From Pontibacter vulgaris (GTDB taxonomy: Bacteria; Bacteroidota; Bacteroidia; Cytophagales; Hymenobacteraceae), in assembly GCF_022758145.1 (NCBI RefSeq), contig NZ_JAJVDH010000002.1, positions 1 to 64,000 of the forward strand: a DNA stretch of 64,000 bases, read 5' to 3'. Below the pieces are notes generated by a model. The model saw nothing but the letters and a program-made list of their open reading frames with translations, was not told the DNA's origin and ran no database searches. The position numbers and the translations under genes were made by a program. Shown piece by piece: positions 1-8,269 of this stretch. The first letter of the stretch is position 1, and each line of letters begins with the position of its first letter.

Positions 1-1320
1 AGGCGGTGGCCATGCCGTTGCCCACATACACCTGGGTGGCTCCGGTAAAATTGCTGCCCGTAACCGTTACCACCGTGCCCACAGGACCCGAAGCAGGCGT
101 AAAAGATGTTATGGTTGGTGCTCCTGTTACTGTATATCTGCCAGAGCCAATAACTTGCCCTTTATTAGTTATCACTCTTATTGCACCTGTTGAAGCCAGC
201 GCCGGCACAGTGACTTTAAGCTCGGTATCGCTAACCACAGTAAAGGCGGTGGCCATGCCGTTACCCACATACACCTGGGTGGCTCCGGTAAAGTGACGCC
301 CAGTAACCGTTACCACCGTGCCCACAGGACCCGAGGCAGGCGTGAAAGATGTAATTACCGGTGCTCCTGTTACCGAATAGGTGCCACTGCTTGTAACTTG
401 ACCATTAGAAGTACGGACTACTATTCTTCCTGTCGAAGCCAGCGCCGGCACAGTGACTTTAAGCTCGGTGTCGCTGACCACAGTAAAGGCGGTGGCCATG
501 CCGTTGCCCACATACACCTGGGTGGCTCCGGTAAAATTGCTGCCCGTAACCGTTACCACCGTGCCCACAGGACCCGAGGCAGGCGTAAAAGATGTTATGG
601 TTGGTGCTCCTGTTACTGTATAAGTGCCACTACTCGAAACCGAACCTTTATTAGATTGTACCCGCAGTACACCACTTGAAGCTTGAGTTGGCACTAATAA
701 TTGTATTTCTGTATTACTTAAAAATATAAAGTCCTTTGCTTCAACTATCCCATTACCCACATACACTTGGGTGGTACCAGTAAAGTTGCTGCCCGTAATC
801 TTTAACACTGTACCCACCGCACCCGAAGAAGGCGTAAACGATGTAATTACCGGTGCTCCTGTTACTGTATAGGTGTCGCTGCTGAAAACCGATCCTTGAT
901 TAGATTGTACTTGAATCTTTCCTGTCGAAGCAAAGGCTGGTACTACTACTTTTATTTCCGTATCACTTACTACAGTAAAATCTGTGGCCGCCCCACTGCC
1001 TACATGCACTGCGTTGGCACCAGTGAAGTTGCTGCCCGTAATCTTTAACACTGTACCCACCGCACCCGAAGAAGGCGTAAACGATGTAATTACCGGTGCT
1101 CCTGTTACTGTATAGGTGTCGCTGCTGAAAACCGATCCTTGATTAGATTGTACTTGAATCTTTCCTGTCGAAGCAAAGGCTGGTACTACTACTTTTATTT
1201 CCGTATCACTTACTACAGTAAAATCTGTGGCCGCCCCACTGCCTACAAGTACTGTATGAGTATTGGTAAAATTAGACCCAGTAATAGTCATTATCGTTTC
1301 TACCGGACCCGAGGAAGGCG
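1..1320 (-). repeat. Tandem 243-bp TIG-domain repeats (six units in view)
   Basis: Equivalent positions recur at 1, 244, 487, 730, 973 and 1216, a period of exactly 243 bp, so the reading frame is kept. Positions 783-1004 and 1026-1247 are identical over 222 bp. Positions 1-137 and 487-623 differ by a single base. The near-identity indicates recent duplication or gene conversion between units. Confidence 0.92.
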
Positions 1321-1441
1321 TAAAGCTGCTAATTGAAGGTATTTGCCCATAGCCAGGCATCACAACGCATAAAAATAATACAAGCTGCAGTAAGAAAGAA
1401 TACTTTAACTGTTTATATGTTTTTTTGTAAAAGTGCGCCAT
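1..1441 (-). CDS. Secreted IPT/TIG-repeat protein, C-terminus beyond the left edge
   Basis: Read on the minus strand, an open frame starts with ATG at 1441 and stays open to the window edge (480 codons visible). An N-terminal basic segment and a hydrophobic stretch ending near residue 32 (motif MPGYGQ) look like a signal peptide. Six tandem units of exactly 81 residues (243 bp) follow. Each carries the IPT/TIG-fold signatures SFTPxSGPVGTVVTVTG, GSNFTGATQVYVG and a closing TYTVTGAP. Such domains build extracellular Ig-like rods in surface or secreted proteins of Bacteroidota, so an adhesin-like or type IX-secreted role is inferred. The C-terminus, where a sorting domain would lie, is not visible. 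Stop-free reverse frames over this gene come from the repetitive composition and are not genes. Confidence 0.85.
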   Translation of the reverse strand, partial: MAHFYKKTYKQLKYSFLLQLVLFLCVVMPGYGQIPSISSFTPSSGPVETIMTITGSNFTNTHTVLVGSGAATDFTVVSDTEIKVVVPAFASTGKIQVQSNQGSVFSSDTYTVTGAPVITSFTPSSGAVGTVLKITGSNFTGANAVHVGSGAATDFTVVSDTEIKVVVPAFASTGKIQVQSNQGSVFSSDTYTVTGAPVITSFTPSSGAVGTVLKITGSNFTGTTQVYVGNGIVEAKDFIFLSNTEIQLLVPTQASSGVLRVQSNKGSVSSSGTYTVTGAPTITSFTPASGPVGTVVTVTGSNFTGATQVYVGNGMATAFTVVSDTELKVTVPALASTGRIVVRTSNGQVTSSGTYSVTGAPVITSFTPASGPVGTVVTVTGRHFTGATQVYVGNGMATAFTVVSDTELKVTVPALASTGAIRVITNKGQVIGSGRYTVTGAPTITSFTPASGPVGTVVTVTGSNFTGATQVYVGNGMATA

Positions 1442-1871
1442 ACCTACTTTAAATAATGAGAATAACTTACTGTAATTTTACCCTATTAAATGGATATATT
1501 TTACAAAGTAGTACAGTTTTTTGCTCACTATCAATATTAGTAGAATTTTTTTTTATAATATATGAAACTTTCTATATAACTTTTAACAAATACACTGACT
1601 ATCAATGCAATCTAAAAACCACCGTAATAAGGCTAAATCTGTATATTCATTAGCTTTTATAGGCTGATAAGCCCATTTAATATATTTTTGGATGATTTTT
1701 ATGCCTTAAATTATCTAATTTAAGTACCCTACCATACAAACATACTTTTAGAGTGATTTGTATTTTTTCCTTTACTCACAGCTTGAGACAATTGCTAATA
1801 GGAAAGCTTAACTTAAAACTCAATATCAGCGAAGAAATAGAATGCTTCTATAATACTATCTTCCTTTAAAT
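1442..1871. other. AT-rich intergenic gap, no gene seen
   Basis: This 430-bp gap is very AT-rich. It lies between the start of the TIG-repeat gene and the end of the metallophosphatase gene. A 65-codon open frame at 1456-1653 has no ribosome binding site and a composition that looks random. The promoter of the TIG-repeat gene should lie at its left end, but I see no clear TAnnTTTG element. Confidence 0.6.
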
Positions 1872-2564
1872 TTACTTCCGACCGCCGCTATACGGCTTGT
1901 CTTCGTTTGGCTGCACAAATAATTCCTGGGAGTCCAGATCATAGGCTACAAGGTTACCATAAGGGGCATTTTTATAGTAGGCACAGCCAGCATCAAGGTT
2001 GAGGCGCTGCTCTTTATGTATAACACTCTTTTTTATAGTATAAAGCGAAGTAGGTGTATGGCCGTGCAGAATTTTTTTATTGCCGATTTTATTCCAGTCT
2101 ATTTTATAGTCCCGGATATTCATCATTGCCTCCGTATCTTTAAATATATCGGTTTGCTTAAAATCAAAGCCTGCGTGTACCAGAAAATAGTCCGGAAGCT
2201 CAAGAAAGTATGGAAGACTGGCTAGGAAATCTGTATACTTTGGCGCCAGATGCCTGAAATCCTTTATCCCAAAGCTTTGTAGGGTCTGTTGTTTTTCGGC
2301 AGTACTTAAGGTTAAAGACGCTTCACCATGCTTAGCAGCTTTTAAAAGCATATGGTCGTGGTTGCCGCGCAGGCAATGCACCTGGTAGTGCTGTTTTTGC
2401 AAGTGAAGTATAAAGTCAATCACACCTTTGCTGTCAGGCCCTTTGTTCACATAATCTCCCAGTAAGTATAATTCATCGGTTTTTTTTAAGCGCATGTGGT
2501 TTTCGACTAATGCTTTAAAAGTACGGGAGCAACCATGTATATCGGTTAGAGCATATCGGGCCAT
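1872..2564 (-). CDS. Metallophosphatase of the PP1/ApaH type
   Basis: A 230-residue calcineurin-like phosphoesterase. The metal-binding motifs are in order: D8-x-H10 (LTDIHGC), GD at 36-37 (GDYVNKGPDS), GNHD at 67-70, then VHAGFD and LHGHTPT further on. This pattern matches bacterial PP1-like serine/threonine phosphatases and symmetrical Ap4A hydrolases. Which substrate is used cannot be told from sequence. I chose the ATG at 2564. A longer frame exists upstream, but it would translate through the terminator hairpin at 2597-2629, and the MARYALTDIHG start matches the usual family N-terminus. No signal peptide, so cytoplasmic. Confidence 0.88.
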   Translation of the reverse strand: MARYALTDIHGCSRTFKALVENHMRLKKTDELYLLGDYVNKGPDSKGVIDFILHLQKQHYQVHCLRGNHDHMLLKAAKHGEASLTLSTAEKQQTLQSFGIKDFRHLAPKYTDFLASLPYFLELPDYFLVHAGFDFKQTDIFKDTEAMMNIRDYKIDWNKIGNKKILHGHTPTSLYTIKKSVIHKEQRLNLDAGCAYYKNAPYGNLVAYDLDSQELFVQPNEDKPYSGGRK

Positions 2565-2596
2565 GCAACTGAGGTATGTTTGGTGTAAATGTATAT

Positions 2597-2629
2597 AAAA
2601 ATAGCACCTGTTAGTGCAGGTGCTATTTT
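2597..2629 (-). terminator. Rho-independent terminator of the 76-residue gene
   Basis: Arms AAAATAGCACCTG and CAGGTGCTATTTT enclose a 6-base loop. On the minus strand the stem runs into T-rich sequence. It follows the stop of the small gene at 2655-2885 and separates it from the metallophosphatase. Confidence 0.8.
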
Positions 2630-2654
2630 GTGATCTGTTATTCAAAAGCAGTGC

Positions 2655-2885
2655 TTAATACCGCCCCCTGTCTATATCTGGTTTATTCAGGTTACGGTTA
2701 GGGTTATTTATTTTGATACCTTCAGCTGGTTCATCAGGCCCTTTTGTATACTTATCCTCTAACTCATCGTGCTCAGCTCGTGTCTGATTAGGGTCAACTG
2801 GTTTAGCACCAGCCTTGGATTGTCCTCTTCCGCTAGGATTACCTTCGTTCTCAGAGCTTGGCTGAGTGTGTTTGTATGATGGCAT
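2655..2885 (-). CDS. Small hydrophilic protein, unknown function
   Basis: A 76-residue protein with no hydrophobic segment, rich in Asn, Pro, Glu, Lys and Gly, and probably disordered. The start is supported by a strong Shine-Dalgarno AAGGAGG a few bases upstream of the ATG at 2885, which is unusually clear for Bacteroidota. It sits in a same-strand group with another small hydrophilic protein and a stress-type SDR and has its own terminator. I do not recognise a family. A role in stress or desiccation is only a guess from composition and neighbours. Confidence 0.72.
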   Translation of the reverse strand: MPSYKHTQPSSENEGNPSGRGQSKAGAKPVDPNQTRAEHDELEDKYTKGPDEPAEGIKINNPNRNLNKPDIDRGRY

Positions 2886-2991
2886 CTTTTCCTCCTTCTT
2901 AAATTTAGTTTAACAAAAGGCCTGTAGCTGCAGCAATAAAATGCAGCTACTACAGTACCTGAAATTTATACTTTAGCTAAAGACCTATATA

Positions 2992-3291
2992 TCAACTACC
3001 TCGGCCTTCATCTTCGGTGCGCATATTATCCGGTGGTGGTGTTCCGTCATCAGCATAATCGTTTACGCCTGTGGCAGATGGACCTTGCCCGGCAGTGTCG
3101 CTGCCGAAACCTTCTTTACCATCTCTGTTTCCGAAACCACCACGCTGGTGCTCATTCTTTGGCGGATCTGCACCAGGTATAATGTGCCCGGCACGCATCT
3201 CCAATTCCGAAGTATCATCTTCTATTACACGCACTGGCCTGTTTCTGCCATTATTATTTTGCGGGTCGTTCTTTTCTTTGTTCTGCTCCAT
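2992..3291 (-). CDS. Small glycine-rich hydrophilic protein, unknown function
   Basis: About 99 residues from the ATG at 3291 (MEQNKEKNDP). A start nine codons further upstream is possible but adds a segment unlike the rest. The protein is highly charged and rich in Gly, Asp, Asn and Pro (for example HQRGGFGNRDGKEGFG), with no transmembrane segment or cysteines, and looks disordered. It lies between the 76-residue protein and the SDR gene on the same strand. I do not recognise a family. Confidence 0.65.
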   Translation of the reverse strand: MEQNKEKNDPQNNNGRNRPVRVIEDDTSELEMRAGHIIPGADPPKNEHQRGGFGNRDGKEGFGSDTAGQGPSATGVNDYADDGTPPPDNMRTEDEGRGS

Positions 3292-3376
3292 AACTTTAAT
3301 AGTTAGTTGCTCATACACACAGCATAAGCTCTTAAGGGTTTTTACTCCTATTAAGGAACTATGGTTTAGTATAAAA

Positions 3377-4246
3377 TCAAGAACCTACCTGCTCACCACC
3401 ATTTATGTGTAATACTTGCCCTGTAACGTACGAACCATCTTCTGAGGCCAGGAATACATACGCCGGTGCTACCTCAGAAGGCTGCCCAGGGCGTTTCAAA
3501 GGCACATTTTGCCCAAATTCTTTTACCTTCTTTTTATCGAATGAGGCCGGAATAAGCGGTGTCCAGATCGGGCCTGGCGCTACCCCGTTTACCCTGATAT
3601 TTTTTTCTGCCAGATTTGCTGAAAGAGAACGCGTAAAGGCTGTAATGGCTCCTTTTGTAGAAGCATAATCTATGAGATGGTCGCTGCCGCGGTAAGAAGT
3701 AACTGATGTGGAGTTTATGATCGCGCTGCCTTCTTTCATGTGTTCCAGCGCTGCTTTCGTCATATAAAACATTGCAAAAATATTGGTCTGGAAGGTGCGT
3801 TGCAGTTGCTCTTTTGTTATATCGCGCAGATCTTTTTGCTCGTGTTGTTCGGCAGCGTTGTTTACAAGTATATCCAGCTTCCCCAGCTCTTTTACTGTTT
3901 TCTCTACTGTTTTCTGGCAGAACTTTTCATCGCCGATATCGCCGGCCATTATCAGGCACTTCCGGCCTTCCTCCTCCACCATCTTTTGGGTGTCTTTTGC
4001 GTCTTTGTCTTCGTTCAGGTATACAATGGCTACATCGGCACCTTCGCGGGCAAAATGCACGGCAACCGCACGGCCAATACCACTGTCGCCACCCGTAATC
4101 AGGGCAACTTTCCCTTTTAGTTTATCACTGCCTTTATAGTTATCACGGATAATTTCGGGCTGAGGCGTCATTTTATACTCTTTGCCTGGCTGTACTTCCT
4201 GTTCCTGAGCCGGTAAAGATTCTGGCTTCTTCTTCATAGTTTTCAT
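3377..4246 (-). CDS. SDR-family NAD(P)-dependent oxidoreductase, general-stress type
   Basis: A 289-residue short-chain dehydrogenase. Visible are the cofactor motif TGGDSGIG (51-58), NNAA (129-132), a catalytic serine near 181, YASTK with Tyr194 and Lys198, and a C-terminal INGG. A 40-residue Pro/Gln-rich leader precedes the Rossmann fold, with the NYKGSDKLKGKVALITGG context typical of the B. subtilis YhdF/GSP39 subgroup. Members of that subgroup are often induced by general stress. The substrate is unknown. The start could be either of two nearby ATGs, four codons apart. Next to two small hydrophilic genes on the same strand, which fits a stress-gene group. Confidence 0.9.
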   Translation of the reverse strand: MKTMKKKPESLPAQEQEVQPGKEYKMTPQPEIIRDNYKGSDKLKGKVALITGGDSGIGRAVAVHFAREGADVAIVYLNEDKDAKDTQKMVEEEGRKCLIMAGDIGDEKFCQKTVEKTVKELGKLDILVNNAAEQHEQKDLRDITKEQLQRTFQTNIFAMFYMTKAALEHMKEGSAIINSTSVTSYRGSDHLIDYASTKGAITAFTRSLSANLAEKNIRVNGVAPGPIWTPLIPASFDKKKVKEFGQNVPLKRPGQPSEVAPAYVFLASEDGSYVTGQVLHINGGEQVGS

Positions 4247-4377
4247 AGTTTTATAGTATAAATACCCCTGGCTAAAGGCTTTTTGCTATACGCCTGCCTT
4301 TCTGGGCTTGTTTCCGTAAGTAGAAAAGCGGCAAGCCATGCCAGGAAGTATATTTAAACTAAACATGCCATACCAAT

Positions 4378-4647
4378 ATGCAGCAGGAGGAGGATAACAA
4401 ATACATCTGGAAAGAAGAAGACAATAAGCTGAAGCGCAGCTTTAAGTTTAATGATTTTAAAGAGGCAATAGCCTTTATGAACGAAGTAGCCGATATTGCC
4501 GACGAGCTGGACCACCACCCGTGGTGGAGCAATGTATACGATACTGTTAACATAGAGCTTTACACCCACGATGCAGGCAATACTGTAACCGACCGTGATC
4601 GTAAGCTGGCACAGCACATTGATACTATTTACGAGCAATACGCCTAA
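4378..4647 (+). CDS. phhB: 4a-hydroxytetrahydrobiopterin dehydratase (PCD/DCoH)
   Basis: An 89-residue protein, the usual length for pterin-4-alpha-carbinolamine dehydratase. The signature DELDHHPWWSNVY holds the catalytic His-His-Pro and aromatic residues, followed by the conserved VNIELYTHDAG strand and a C-terminal helix. The enzyme regenerates the pterin cofactor after aromatic amino acid hydroxylation, or may act on another pterin here. No hydroxylase gene lies nearby. It stands alone upstream of rsmI. The gene name is given by family only. Confidence 0.9.
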   Translation: MQQEEDNKYIWKEEDNKLKRSFKFNDFKEAIAFMNEVADIADELDHHPWWSNVYDTVNIELYTHDAGNTVTDRDRKLAQHIDTIYEQYA

Positions 4648-4739
4648 ACCCATAGTTAAAAAAGCCCGCAAAGTATAACCCAGGCAGCTATACTATAAAT
4701 TCGTGTGCCATACGTAACCACGCCCAACCGTAATCTTGC

Positions 4740-4747
4740 TATCTTTA
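4740..4747 (+). promoter_or_regulatory. Possible -7 element of rsmI (TATCTTTA)
   Basis: TATCTTTA differs at one base from the Bacteroidota TAnnTTTG element and ends four bases before the rsmI ATG. If used, the transcript would have almost no leader. I see no good TTG at the -33 position. Confidence 0.35.
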
Positions 4748-4751
4748 CACC

Positions 4752-5465
4752 ATGCAGGAACCAGAGAAAACCAGTTTATACTTAGTACCAACGCCCATCG
4801 GCAACCTCGAGGACATAACCTTGCGTGCCATCCGGGTACTGAAAGAAGTGGATGTTATACTTGCCGAGGATACCCGCACCAGCGGTAAATTGCTGCAACA
4901 CCTGGGTATAGATAAGCGCATGCATAGCCACCACCTGCACAACGAACATAAAGCAACCGCTCATCTGGTTGAAAGACTGAAAGCTGGCGAAGTAATGGCG
5001 CTTGTTTCGGATGCGGGTACGCCCGGAATTTCTGACCCCGGTTTTTTGTTAGTGCGTGAGTGTGTTAAGAACGGTATTAAAGTTGAGTGCTTGCCAGGGC
5101 CTACTGCTTTTGTGCCTGCCCTCGTTAAATCTGGTTTCAGCACTGATAGGTTTACATTCGAAGGGTTTCTGCCGCTTAAGAAAGGTCGCCAGACGCGCTT
5201 ACTGAGCCTGGCAAACGAGGAGCGCACCATGATTTTTTATGAATCGCCGCACCGCCTGCTTAAGACACTTACCCAGTTTAAAGAGTATTTTGGTGGCAAC
5301 CGCATGGCATCTGTTTCACGTGAAATCTCTAAAATGTTTGAAGAAACCATCAACGGCACTTTAGATGAGCTGGTAGAAATTTTCACGACCAAACCGATTA
5401 AAGGCGAATTTGTGCTGGTTGTGGCAGGCGCGCCAAACACAAAAGCTTCTAAAGACGAAGAATAA
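4752..5465 (+). CDS. rsmI: 16S rRNA (cytidine-1402-2'-O)-methyltransferase
   Basis: A 237-residue tetrapyrrole-methylase-fold enzyme. Key motifs are LVPTPIGNLEDITLRA at the N-terminus, EDTR (39-42), SDAGTPGISDPG (86-97), the SAM-binding loop GPTAFVPALV and a central FEGFLP. These are diagnostic of RsmI, which 2'-O-methylates C1402 in the ribosomal decoding centre. It is followed after 16 bases by the DUF4105 gene, so the two may be co-transcribed. Length is slightly short of the E. coli protein, as is usual where the C-terminal extension is absent. Confidence 0.95.
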   Translation: MQEPEKTSLYLVPTPIGNLEDITLRAIRVLKEVDVILAEDTRTSGKLLQHLGIDKRMHSHHLHNEHKATAHLVERLKAGEVMALVSDAGTPGISDPGFLLVRECVKNGIKVECLPGPTAFVPALVKSGFSTDRFTFEGFLPLKKGRQTRLLSLANEERTMIFYESPHRLLKTLTQFKEYFGGNRMASVSREISKMFEETINGTLDELVEIFTTKPIKGEFVLVVAGAPNTKASKDEE

Positions 5466-5481
5466 GGAAGTATAACTCCAG

Positions 5482-6708
5482 ATGAAAAATCTTTTAAAAT
5501 CGCTTTGGCTAATAGGCGCACTTTGCCTTTTGTCGTTCCAGAGCCAGGCCCAGTTCGAGGGTATCCGTATATCGCCGGATGCTAAAATAAGCCTTATCAC
5601 CTGTTCGCCGGGAGCAGAATTATACTCTGTTTTCGGGCATAGCGCCGTGCGCGTGCAAGACCCAGCTTTAGGCCTGGATGTGATCTTCAACTACGGTACC
5701 TTCGATTTTAACGAGCCAAACTTTTACCTCAAATTCATACAGGGTAAGTTAAACTATAAACTATCGGCGGCACATTTCCAGGACTTTGTATATAACTATG
5801 AAATGGATAACCGCTCTATTTACGAGCAGGAACTGAACCTGACACCCGAGCAGAACCAACAATACTGGCTGTTTCTTACTAACAACTATTTGCCTGCCAA
5901 CCGCTTTTATCTCTACGATTTCTTTTTCGATAACTGTGCCACCCGCATTCGCGACGGCCTTGAAAAAACTTTCCCAAACGAGGTAAAATTCAACATCAGC
6001 CAACTCGATAAAGACCTGAGCTTCCGCAACCTGATCGATTTATACTTGCCACCGCAGCCTTGGGGAGATTTCGGGATTGACCTGGCATTAGGCGCGCGTA
6101 TCGACCGGGAAGCAACACCATACGAATATATGTTTCTGCCGGATTACCTGAGCAAAGGCTTCGCAAATGCCACGCTTACGCAAAATAGTAAAGCTACTCC
6201 GCTAACTAAAGGCCAGAAAGTAATTTTTGAACGCGACCCGAACCAAACACCACCTGCTGGTTTCTTCACGCCTGCCGTGGCGCTCTGGTTGTTTTTTGCA
6301 ATAGCACTTGCCCTAACCATACTTGATTATACTCGCAAGCAGCGCAGCCGCGGTTTCGATCTCGGTTTGTTTCTTGTAACCGGCCTTTTAGGCGTGCTTT
6401 TATTCCTGCTTTGGGTTGGTACCGATCATCAGGCTACAGCAAATAACTTTAACCTGTTATGGGCGCTGCCTACGCATGTTATAGTTGCTTTTTACCTGCG
6501 TAAGCAAACTTTGCCAGCATGGGTTACTAAATACCTGCTTGTTTCGGCTACTGTATGTGCTATACTTTTAGCAGCTTGGCCGTGGTGGCCGCAGCAGTTT
6601 CATGTGGCCTTTATACCTTTGGTTCTTACCCTAGGCATGCGGGCTGCGTATACCGTATGGCTTTCTAAACAGCAACCCGTACAGCAAATCCAGAAACAAA
6701 GAACTTAA
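5482..6708 (+). CDS. DUF4105 family membrane protein
   Basis: A 408-residue protein with a signal peptide (residues 1-24, cut likely after SQAQ). It has the DUF4105 hallmarks SPGAELYSVFGHSAVRV, DVIFNYGTFDF and FFFDNCATRIRD. The Ser/His/Cys-containing motifs resemble the papain-like NlpC/P60 or LRAT-type folds, but no activity is established. The C-terminal third holds about four hydrophobic membrane segments from residue 262 onward. Position suggests an envelope protein with a periplasmic domain and a membrane tail. Between rsmI and the inositol monophosphatase gene with gaps of 16 and 9 bases, so probably one operon. Confidence 0.85.
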   Translation: MKNLLKSLWLIGALCLLSFQSQAQFEGIRISPDAKISLITCSPGAELYSVFGHSAVRVQDPALGLDVIFNYGTFDFNEPNFYLKFIQGKLNYKLSAAHFQDFVYNYEMDNRSIYEQELNLTPEQNQQYWLFLTNNYLPANRFYLYDFFFDNCATRIRDGLEKTFPNEVKFNISQLDKDLSFRNLIDLYLPPQPWGDFGIDLALGARIDREATPYEYMFLPDYLSKGFANATLTQNSKATPLTKGQKVIFERDPNQTPPAGFFTPAVALWLFFAIALALTILDYTRKQRSRGFDLGLFLVTGLLGVLLFLLWVGTDHQATANNFNLLWALPTHVIVAFYLRKQTLPAWVTKYLLVSATVCAILLAAWPWWPQQFHVAFIPLVLTLGMRAAYTVWLSKQQPVQQIQKQRT

Positions 6709-6717
6709 CCCGAAACT

Positions 6718-7521
6718 ATGAACCTGCGACAGCTTTGCCAGAATGTGAATGTAATAACCCGTAGAGTAGGGGCTTTTATAAAACACGAGGCGGATAATTT
6801 TGACCGATCTAAGGTAGAAATGAAAGGCTTTAACAACTTGGTTTCTTACGTGGATAAAGAGGCAGAGCAGCAGCTGGTAAATGGTTTGCGCGAATTATTG
6901 CCCGAAGCAGGTTTTATAACCGAAGAAGAAACGGATAACACGCAGCAGGAACGCTTTAACTGGATCATTGACCCGCTGGATGGCACCACAAACTTTACGC
7001 ATGGCCTACCCATTTTTTCGGTAAGTATAGCCCTGATGGAAAATGATGAGATTGTGCTGGGTGTGGTGTACGAACCTAACCGCGACGAGTGCTTTTATGC
7101 CTACAAAGGTGGTGGCGCTTTCTGCAACGATATGCCTATTAAAGTATCCGAAGCGCCTGCCTTGAAAGATGCTTTGGTTGCAACCGGTTTCCCATATTAT
7201 GAATTTGGCCAGACAAGCCATTACCTGCAGGTGTTGGGTTCATTTATGGCCAAGTCGCATGGCGTACGTCGTTTGGGCTCTGCTGCGCTGGATCTGGCGT
7301 ATGTTGCCTGCGGGCGTTTTGAGGGTTTCTTTGAATTTAATTTAAATGCCTGGGATGTGGCGGCCGGCGCTTTAATTGTGCAGGAAGCAGGAGGTACAGT
7401 ATCTAAATTTACAGCGGGAGGCGACTATATTTTTGGACGCGAAATTGTTGCCAGCAACGGCAACATTCACCCGGAAATGCTGGAAACTATTGCTGAACAC
7501 TGGAAGCAGCCTGCTCACTAA
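6718..7521 (+). CDS. Inositol monophosphatase family protein
   Basis: A 267-residue IMPase. Metal ligands are visible in EEETDN (69-74), IDPLDGTTNFTHG (84-96) and WDVAAGALIVQEAGG near residue 210. The family is Mg2+-dependent and lithium-sensitive, and dephosphorylates inositol phosphates, related sugar phosphates or, in CysQ relatives, PAP. The WDVAAG context and length favour a SuhB-like inositol-1-monophosphatase over CysQ. It begins nine bases after the DUF4105 stop. Cytoplasmic, with no signal peptide. Confidence 0.92.
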   Translation: MNLRQLCQNVNVITRRVGAFIKHEADNFDRSKVEMKGFNNLVSYVDKEAEQQLVNGLRELLPEAGFITEEETDNTQQERFNWIIDPLDGTTNFTHGLPIFSVSIALMENDEIVLGVVYEPNRDECFYAYKGGGAFCNDMPIKVSEAPALKDALVATGFPYYEFGQTSHYLQVLGSFMAKSHGVRRLGSAALDLAYVACGRFEGFFEFNLNAWDVAAGALIVQEAGGTVSKFTAGGDYIFGREIVASNGNIHPEMLETIAEHWKQPAH

Positions 7522-7557
7522 ACTATTTATACTTTTGTATAGTTGTACTGGTAATCT

Positions 7558-7740
7558 ATGGTACAGGAAATTTTAATATTCGTCATTTTTATTGCTGCTG
7601 CCTTCTACATTGGCCGCATGCTTTACAAAACCTTTACAGCAAAAAGTGGCTGCGCCAAAAGCTGTGGCGCCTGCTCTACCATCGATTTTAAAAAGATACA
7701 ACAAGACCTCGACCGCAAGGCGCTAAACCCCGAAGTATAA
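7558..7740 (+). CDS. FeoB-associated Cys-rich small membrane protein
   Basis: A 60-residue protein with one N-terminal transmembrane helix (about residues 3-21) followed by a cysteine cluster, Cys32, Cys36 and Cys39, in SGCAKSCGACS. The pattern matches the small proteins annotated as FeoB-associated Cys-rich membrane proteins, thought to accompany ferrous iron transport. No feoB lies in this window, so the link to iron is by family only. It follows the IMPase gene at 36 bases. Confidence 0.75.
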   Translation: MVQEILIFVIFIAAAFYIGRMLYKTFTAKSGCAKSCGACSTIDFKKIQQDLDRKALNPEV

Positions 7741-7873
7741 ATCCCGGCCACAATTACCTTAAAGTATGATGCTATACTTTGGAAGTTAATTTTTGCCGCC
7801 TATCTCGTATACTTCACCTGATTTTGCGTATAGTTCTATACTTGAACAGATATTCAACTTAAAACTATACACC

Positions 7874-8212
7874 ATGCAAGATAAAGTAGAAGAAAGATCT
7901 TTGGTAAACGTGCTGAACCGACTGAAAAAAGACGGCTATAAAACTGATTTTAAAGTTTCAGGTGAAGGCCGCCTTTGCAACATGGAGGATAAGAAAGAAT
8001 TTAGCCCGGAAGAAGTTCGCATTGTGGATTTTTACCGCTTCGAAGGCGAAAGCGACCCCAGCGACATGTCGATTTTATATGCCATAGAAACTAAATCGGG
8101 TATGAAAGGCACTATCTCAAATTCTTATGGACCTTACGCCGACCAGAAAGTAGACAGCTTCCTGAAGCAGGTAGAAGACCTTGGCAAAAACCTCGATAAA
8201 AAAGATAAATAA
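7874..8212 (+). CDS. Conserved small protein, Bacteroidota family mislabelled PRPP synthetase
   Basis: A 112-residue acidic protein from the ATG at 7874. A longer frame starting at 7793 adds a segment rich in the AAGTATA-type spacer words and is unlikely. The motifs NRLKKDGYKTDF, VDFYRFEGESDPSD and SILYAIET match a small family common in Bacteroidota that databases often call phosphoribosylpyrophosphate synthetase. It is far too short for that enzyme and lacks its PRPP loop, so I give no function. The stop codon overlaps the terminator stem at 8211. Confidence 0.75.
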   Translation: MQDKVEERSLVNVLNRLKKDGYKTDFKVSGEGRLCNMEDKKEFSPEEVRIVDFYRFEGESDPSDMSILYAIETKSGMKGTISNSYGPYADQKVDSFLKQVEDLGKNLDKKDK

Positions 8213-8249
8213 ACAGAAAGGGCCGGTAGATATCGGCCCTTTCTGTTTT
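8211..8249. terminator. Bidirectional terminator between convergent genes
   Basis: A perfect 15-bp stem (AAACAGAAAGGGCCG at 8211-8225 with 8234-8248) and 8-base loop. It has T-rich flanks on both strands and lies between the convergent genes ending at 8212 and 8270. The left arm begins within the stop codon of the upstream gene. Confidence 0.9.
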
Positions 8250-8269
8250 AAAGCACACTTGCTTTATTT

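Noticed and set aside
1-1320. CRISPR-like array from the regular repeats
   Set aside because: The period is 243 bp, a multiple of three, and the repeats encode 81-residue TIG domains in one open minus-strand frame. There are no unique spacers.
1456-1653. 65-codon open frame in the AT-rich gap
   Set aside because: No ribosome binding site and Ser/Asn/Tyr/Phe-heavy random composition. The frame reflects AT-rich DNA.
1872-2645. Longer start of the metallophosphatase at 2645
   Set aside because: It would translate through the terminator of the neighbouring gene and adds a non-conserved leader. The ATG at 2564 fits the family.
7874-8212. PRPP synthetase
   Set aside because: The database label for this small family is misleading: 112 residues, no PRPP loop and no ATP site.
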